Source of the DNA: Parus major
Taxonomy: Eukaryota > Chordata > Aves > Passeriformes > Paridae
Direction of reading: 5' to 3'
DNA: 64,000 nucleotides
Assembly (NCBI RefSeq): GCF_001522545.3
Contig: NC_031769.1
Span: forward strand, 3,083,120 to 3,147,119
Shown: piece after piece, positions 58,621 through 64,000 of the stretch
Layout of the letters: every line of letters begins with the position of its first letter
Numbering within the stretch: the first letter of the stretch is position 1
Translations under genes and position numbers: made by a program
The notes under the pieces: model-generated
Seen by the model: only the letters and a program-made list of their open reading frames with translations
Databases searched by the model: none
What the model was told of the DNA's origin: nothing

Positions 58621-58846
58621 GTAAGGGAGGGGGAGAGAGAGTGGAGAGGAGAGAGAGAGAGCAGGAGAAGGGAGTAAGAGTTAAGAGAGGTGCAGGTAAG
58701 GGAAGGTAAAAGTAAGAGCAAATAAGAGTAAGAGCAGGGATTAAGGGAGCAGCTTAAGAGGGAGGAGAAATTAAGAGTTAAGAACAAGAGAAGCGTGGAA
58801 CTTAAGAGTTAAGAGTAAGAGGGAAAGTTAAGAGAGCGAAGTTCTT
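58621..58846 (+). repeat. purine-rich tract with repeated TAAGAG hexamers (inside LTR)
   Basis: GAGAGAGAGTGGAGAGGAG grades into eleven TAAGAG hexamers between 58675 and 58838, often as TTAAGAGTTAAGAG. On the LTR's own (minus) strand it is pyrimidine-rich. It probably arose by slippage. Confidence 0.85.
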
Positions 58847-58919
58847 GTTAAAATACATTATATCCTTCTCTATAGTGAATATTTTAATTCCCAGTAGCCA
58901 ACCACTACATGACACACAT

Positions 58920-59010
58920 CCTAAATAATTTACATATAGCCTGTAAGAACTACATATTACCATACCTAAATAATTTACATATAGCCTGTAAGAACTACTA
59001 TATTACCATA
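58920..59010. repeat. 45/46-bp direct tandem duplication (inside LTR)
   Basis: Copy 1 is 58920-58964 and copy 2 is 58965-59010. They are identical except for one extra T in copy 2 (ACTACATATT versus ACTACTATATT). The near identity indicates a recent duplication. Duplicated U3 segments are common in retroviral LTRs. Confidence 0.95.
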
Positions 59011-59013
59011 CCA

Positions 59014-59045
59014 TTTAAAATGTAGCATACGTGCTACATTTTAAA
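59014..59045. repeat. perfect 14-bp inverted repeat with 4-nt loop
   Basis: Left arm TTTAAAATGTAGCA (59014-59027), loop TACG (59028-59031), right arm TGCTACATTTTAAA (59032-59045). It starts 3 bases after the 45-bp tandem duplication, inside the LTR's U3-like part. It could form a cruciform or an RNA hairpin. Confidence 0.95.
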
Positions 59046-59289
59046 CTCTAAAAGCCTTTCAAATTCTTCTCTTGCTGCTCCTCTATCATCAGAAGGGTAT
59101 TGTTCAACCAACAGGGATTCTCCTTCAGCTGGCTAGGCTATTGTTCTTTGGTTATATGGTCACTAGCACTCAGTATCCTATGGCTCAAAGCTAGCTCTCA
59201 TTTCTATTTCGATTTTTAGAATCTTTTGCTAAACAATCATATTCATAAGGTTTCCCTGTTTCATCTTCCCCAACAATGGAACCCCAGCA

Positions 59290-59392
59290 GGGTTTGGTTG
59301 GAAGGGACCTTCAGCATCATCCAGTGCTTCTCTTTCCTGCCATGGGCAGGGACACCTTCCACTGGACCAGGCTGCTCCAAGCCCGGTCAAAA
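59290..59392 (-). mobile_element. CR1 LINE, very short 3' fragment
   Basis: AGGGTTTGGTTGGAAGGGAC, CTGCCATGGGCAGGGACACC and TTCCACTGGACCAGGCTGCT. About 100 bp. Confidence 0.92.
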
Positions 59393-61596
59393 GTTGCTGA
59401 ACCAACCCAGAAAATGACACTGCCATAAAATTGTCTAATTTTGGATGCTGCTTCTACACACAGAAGTTGGCCCAAGGAAGTAATTATTTCATTCCAACAC
59501 ATTTGGGCTTTTGGGTGCTAAACTCCAGATCAAACCTCAGCTGCTCAGGAAAGGGAGAAGAGGACTATTCTCTCTCCCCTGACAAGACTGTCTCCTTTCC
59601 TTCCTCTCTCTCCCAAAAAAAAGATATTTTGACCTTTTCTTCTTGAATCAGGCTTTGTAATTTATTTTTCTTGGACTTCTGTTCACATTTTACAAGCTTT
59701 TCCTCTGGAAAATTTGTCTTTCTTGTAAAAGCAAATTTAAAACCACTAATTCTGGTGTAATATACATCAATTAGCAAATGCTTCTACTCATTCCCAACTC
59801 TTTATCAACCCAGCTGCCCTTTGCAGGATAAGGAGCTGAGAATTTTGAGGAAAACTTATGGATAACAGAGTTCCAGGAATAAAAGGGATCAGGACCTCTT
59901 TTCTATTTTGATTCTGAGTTGAAACTCTGCTACATTTGTCAGTTTCAGATTTTCGTGCACTTTTGTCTGAAATATTTGATTCTGAGCATTTCAGCACACA
60001 CAAAGCTGATCAGAGTGGGTAAAACTATGAACTATTTTCATCTTCCAGTAGAGAGTGTGTTCTGGTTTTTTATCTCCTGTTGGGGATTTATTTGATATGT
60101 ATTAGCTGAATTCTTCTGAAGTTATTAGGTTTTTTTCAGAGAAACAATGAGCAATTTGTAAAAGTCATTCCCTGGTGGCCTTGGTCAAGCCTAAAGTCTT
60201 ATATCAGGAAGAAAAACCTGACACATTAACCTCTGTTTTTGAATTCCTGCAAAAAAAGGGAAGGTTTAATAAGCTGTGAAAAAGAATATTTAATTTAAGA
60301 AAAAGAAAAAAAAAAAAAAAAGAGCCAAGGCAGCAAGAGACCACAAACTGCTACAGGAAGAAGAGGAAATCAGGGCAGGCCGAATTCTCAGAGTAAATTG
60401 GTGAGATTCCAGTAAAGTCAGTGGTGCTGGGTCAAATTAATCCGAGCTGTGGATCTGGACTGGAGAGGATAAGTACGTGAGATCACTGACGAGTCAAAGG
60501 CAGATGAAAACTCTGCTGAACTGAGCTAAGTATTCCCATCTCTCTCCAGAACAGAGAAGAAAAGGGAAAACAGGTCATGTTTCTGCAGTCTTTCCACAGC
60601 TTCCAAAATAATCATGGTTTACTCCTAATACTGCTGTAATTTAGCACTATGCACTGCTTTATTTACACACACAGCACCGTTTTAATCCACATTTTCCTCT
60701 TCTTTCCATTCTCCCAAATTAAATTATAGCCTTGATGGCTCTGGGTAATGCACAATGAAAATACCCTCCTGGAGCTATGATTCTAAATCCCCAAATGGAT
60801 TTGTATAAATAAACTGCTGAGGTATCATTCCTCTGTCACTTGATATATTAAAAATTAGGATGTATTTTTCCTTCCACGCTGCTCTGAAGCAGGAAATAAT
60901 TTTCATTTTCCTTTGCTGTACCACAATCAAAGTTTGTAGGCAGCAGTTTAGCTTAATCATACTTATGCAATTACTGTCAAAGCCTGACATTTTCCTTTCA
61001 CCTTTACTATTCCCAGGAGATTAAGCTATCAACCCTTCAAGATCATTACAGTTGTTTACATGCAGGTGGCAAAAGGAGTCTCAAACAGCAGGAAATCTTT
61101 ATCTCTGGCTATGGCATGAACCAAACTCTCTGTATTTTGGGGATTTTTTATCCAGCGGAATGGAATGGAAGCCGTATCCACACCCGAGAAATGGACTAAA
61201 CATGGAAACACAAACATTTCCCTGTGAGAAATTTGGGACAGCAATACAGGGATTCTAATGGCATGGTTGTTCCAGAGACATCCCAGGATGTGTGTTTCCA
61301 TGCTGAAATGATGGGAATCACCTGGGTATCAGTTAATACTTCCAATTTTTTCTTTGCCTCTCAGGCCAGCCTACCAAGGTCAACATGGTTGCTGCACTGA
61401 GAGAAAACTTTGCAGAAGTGTCAAGTAGCTGAGGAGGAGGAAGGAGCAGCAGATGAGTCTGCCAGGTTTTGATTCTCTGCTTCATTCTGGTTTTCTGTTT
61501 TGGTTTGTGTTTTTTTTTAAAGCCAGTTAAACAGAACCTTCTGCAGGTGCTCCTGGCTCTGGGGAGGCTGCTCAGAGCAGCTGCTCTTGGGCTGAC
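59393..61596. other. no gene seen; 2.2 kb unique sequence
   Basis: Poly-A-rich run at 60299-60321. Frames up to 102 codons (61333-61641 minus) show no recognisable domain. No CR1. Confidence 0.55.
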
Positions 61597-61634
61597 CAGG
61601 TTGTGGTGGTCTGAGGAATCAGAGGTGGAAAGCA
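61597..61634. repeat. left arm of a long-range inverted repeat
   Basis: 61597-61621 is the exact reverse complement of 63121-63145 (25 of 25 bases). After three mismatches the match resumes (GTGGAAAGCA) to 61634. The sequence before 61597 (TCTTGGGCTGAC) also resembles the other arm's flank with small indels, suggesting two copies of one dispersed element rather than a simple hairpin. Confidence 0.85.
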
Positions 61635-61897
61635 ATTCCACGAGGCTGACCCAACCATGAGCTCTGAAATGTCAGGGTTTGAAAACTGCAGCTGTTTCTG
61701 CAGGGCTCCCATGGCTGAAAGGGGCTGGCAGAGAATTAAAAACCCTGTCTGGCTTCTCAGCCATCTCAGCCACCTGGCCTTTAGGAAGCAGTTCTTGCTC
61801 AGGTGAGATATTCTTGCAGGTGCACACACTCTAGACAGTCCCTGGACTTCCTCACGTTTATTGGCCTGTGAGTCGAGTTATACCATCAAAACACAAA
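61635..61897. other. no gene seen
   Basis: About 260 bp of sequence, possibly part of the same dispersed element as the 61597 arm. No further identity is established. Confidence 0.5.
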
Positions 61898-62017
61898 CTT
61901 CTTTGGGTTGGAAGGGACCTCAGAAACCACCCAGCTCCAATCCCCTGCCCTGGGCAAGAACACCTTCCCCTGGACCAGGCTGCTGGCCTGCAACCCTTCC
62001 CCACAACACTGGACACC
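61898..62017 (-). mobile_element. CR1 LINE, short diverged 3' fragment
   Basis: CTTCTTTGGGTTGGAAGGGA, CCTCAGAAACCACCCAGCTC, CTGCCCTGGGCAAGAACACC and TTCCCCTGGACCAGGCTGCT. It becomes unrecognisable after about 62017. Confidence 0.87.
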
Positions 62018-63107
62018 TCTCCTCGCTCAGATACCACAGCAGACTTTTCTTCCAGTTCCATTTTCACCTGCCCAGCACCTCCAGCACATAAAATGCAAGG
62101 CACAAACAAAGTCTTCATCATTTTTTAATTGATTTCCCAAGGGAAAGGAAGTTTCTGCAACCCTGCTGCATGTCTGCCAGTCCCCACTATTCATCAAATA
62201 CCTTGGCCAGGTTCAATCATCATTAGACGAGAGGTAAATGCTTCAAGGATATTAAAGTCTGCTAAGGATAGTTAGGAAGAAAGAGGAGATGGGCAACAGC
62301 TGGTGTTGCAATTATAAGAATTGGATATTCAGGATTTTAATCATAATATTTGACACCAGAGAATCTTCAGAATGGAAAAGAAACCAGACTTTACAAAGCC
62401 TTCTGCTAATGAAGATCTTCATTCTTTTCTTTTTAAATCCCCTGGGCAGCCAGAACAATCTGGTGAACTTTTATATGGTTAAACTTGTTGTTTTTCCATT
62501 TTGTATAAATAAAGTTATTTGTTTAATTACTCTGTTCCCTCAAGTTATTCAAACCTCATCAAGATACTTTTAATTTCTCAGTATATTATATTCCTCATTT
62601 CATTAAACTGAAGCAGTCACTTAAATCTTACAATGTTCACTCCTCCAGCATAGACACAGAAATCAAAATTACCTTACAGGTTCTCCTTATTTCTCCAGCT
62701 ATATAATCTCCCTTTTCTTTACAGAGTAGGGCTAAGTCTTCTATTATTGCTATGGAATATTTAAAACCCATTCAAAATGCTATCAAGGTTGTTTCCAAAG
62801 ACATTTGGAATGAAAATCATTAAGAAAGCCATTTTCAGTAATTTCATGAACTCCATTTCTTCCCTGAATTTATATTTTAGTGTGAAAAGTAATAGTATGG
62901 TCATGTAAGTAAAAATTACCATAAATTTAATTAACTGCATTGCTTAACATAATAAAAGCTCTTATCTGTTAAACAGAGGTTTTCTTCATTTAAAAAGAAG
63001 GAAAGATGATTGCATGTTTTTTGAACTGCCCTTTCCAGTGACAAGAACGCAGCAAACATTTCACATGGCTGCATGAGGAAATTAAATGATTAATTAAATG
63101 AAGGGAT
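62018..63107. other. no gene seen
   Basis: AT-rich unique sequence. A 94-codon plus frame (62289-62573) has no recognisable domain. Confidence 0.55.
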
Positions 63108-63145
63108 TGCTTTCCACTCATGATTCCTCAGACCACCACAACCTG
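63108..63145. repeat. right arm of a long-range inverted repeat
   Basis: Reverse complement of 61597-61634 with about three mismatches, perfect over 63121-63145. Both copies share a frame fragment, IPQTTTT, when each is read in its own orientation. Confidence 0.85.
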
Positions 63146-64000
63146 TGTGCAGCCTCAAGCAAACGCACCACCAGACTTTGAGCATTTGCTCAGTAGATTA
63201 TCCTTTGAACCAGAGTCACAAATTCTGTTCTGTGCTGCAGTTTTCAGCCTCTTCCTGCAGCTGAACTTCAAGCACAAGTTCGAAATCCAACTGGATAATT
63301 AGTGTCTCACTAAGGCTTTCATTAAGCAACCTTTTCTTGTATCAAGGGTGGATAGGATTTCAAGATGTGATATTTCTCACATGGAGATAAAGGAGGCTAA
63401 TGGACAAAAATAATCCTTTCCAAGCACAAAGGAATAGCTGGGCTGACTGGGATGCAGAATAAAGAAGTGGAGCAGCAAAAGGTTCACCACCTCACAGGAG
63501 AGGGAGGCAGACACAGATAATTTTGCTCTAGCAGAGTTTGCCATATTAAATAAATGTGATTCTTTATCTTCTTTGCACAAACATTGCTGATTCTCTACGA
63601 CTGCAAAGGATTTTAAATTTCAGGTTGCATTTCACCCCTCGCTGTGCAACACCTTGCAAAAAAATGAATCTATCCAGTGTCAGCACTGACCCAGCATCAA
63701 TCTCAAGGACATTCCCAGCAGAAGGCAGCTCATTTAAGGATCTCTAATTAATTAAAGACAGGAATCAGGACCAGTCTGTCTTATAAGCTTCCAGGAGTGT
63801 TTTACTCTGGGTCTTGAAAGTCATGATGGCAAGAGCTCTTGCAATACTCAAGATGCGAATCTTGGGGCTTAATTTTTAGGTTCTTACTCCGTAAAAATCT
63901 TATGTAAAGAAATTCTAAATAATGTGCTCATTTTCTGTTTAATTACCTCTTTTTTGGCGTCTGGCTCTGTACAATGGTAAAGAATTTGTCCTGAGGACCA
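63146..64000. other. no gene seen; runs to the window edge
   Basis: Unique sequence with frames up to 67 codons, unrecognised. No mobile element is recognised. Confidence 0.55.

Larger units (their letters stand above)
58452..59236 (-). mobile_element. endogenous-retrovirus LTR, class II-like (minus strand)
   Basis: Reading leftward from about 59236 (start TGTTTAGC...): a long U3-like region contains two tandem 45-bp copies, a perfect hairpin and a pyrimidine-rich tract. Then comes CCAATATAATATATAAT (about 58531-58547), a CCAAT/TATA-like core, AATAAA hexamers at 58514-58533, and a short U5 of about 60 bases before the primer-binding site. The order promoter, polyadenylation signal, U5, PBS is what identifies it as an LTR. 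The 5' boundary is inferred from a TG/CA rule only. No gag, pol or env sequence is recognised to the left, so this is a truncated or recombined remnant. Confidence 0.72.

Noticed and set aside
1..64000. tRNA, rRNA, CRISPR or operon-like organisation
   Set aside because: No cloverleaf with A/B boxes, no rRNA segments and no regularly spaced palindromic repeat-spacer array. The minisatellite at 58.2 kb has no spacers.

Overview
The window reads as vertebrate, specifically avian, nuclear DNA, most likely from a songbird. The diagnostic signal is 23 truncated copies of the CR1 LINE, many ending in the avian-type tail (TTCCAACCC followed by ATTCTATG-like octamers), plus two retroviral LTR structures. 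No complete protein-coding gene, tRNA, rRNA or CRISPR array can be supported. The open frames are short, mostly under 130 codons. The longer ones run through assembly Ns, CR1 copies or simple repeats. This is intergenic or intronic sequence, and a few non-CR1 frames are kept only as weak candidates.

Layout. 0-20 kb: AT-rich unique sequence with eight CR1 copies (six on +, two on -), one assembly gap (8395-8854), an A/C-rich tract and a compound GATATA/GATA microsatellite (14163-14300). 20-31 kb: an 11-kb stretch with no recognisable CR1, holding a T/G tract, an 18-bp triple repeat, an ancient palindromic repeat fragment and, at about 28.84-29.46 kb, the only clear CpG island. The island is followed by an A-rich tract and a 21-bp GC-rich triple repeat. 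31-57 kb: CR1-rich sequence, mostly minus-strand copies, including long ones that keep broken reverse-transcriptase coding remnants. Two further gaps lie here, each inside a simple repeat (ATCCATGA/ATCC at 33.4-34.2 kb and GAAGGA/GAAGAG at 40.5-41.0 kb), together with a probable solo LTR (about 54932-55449). 58-64 kb: a minus-strand retroviral LTR with an adjacent lysine-tRNA-type primer-binding site and a 19-bp minisatellite exactly where the leader should be, two more CR1 fragments, and a 25-bp perfect inverted repeat whose arms are 1.5 kb apart.

How it fits together. CR1 orientation changes across the CpG island: left of 20 kb copies are mostly on +, right of 31 kb mostly on -. If the island were a divergent promoter, most copies on both sides would be antisense to the transcripts, the orientation LINEs usually keep inside transcribed DNA. 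That is an inference from 23 copies, not a demonstrated promoter. The most unusual local structure is the 58.2-59.2 kb retroviral LTR/PBS/minisatellite assembly with its internal tandem duplication and perfect 14-bp hairpin.
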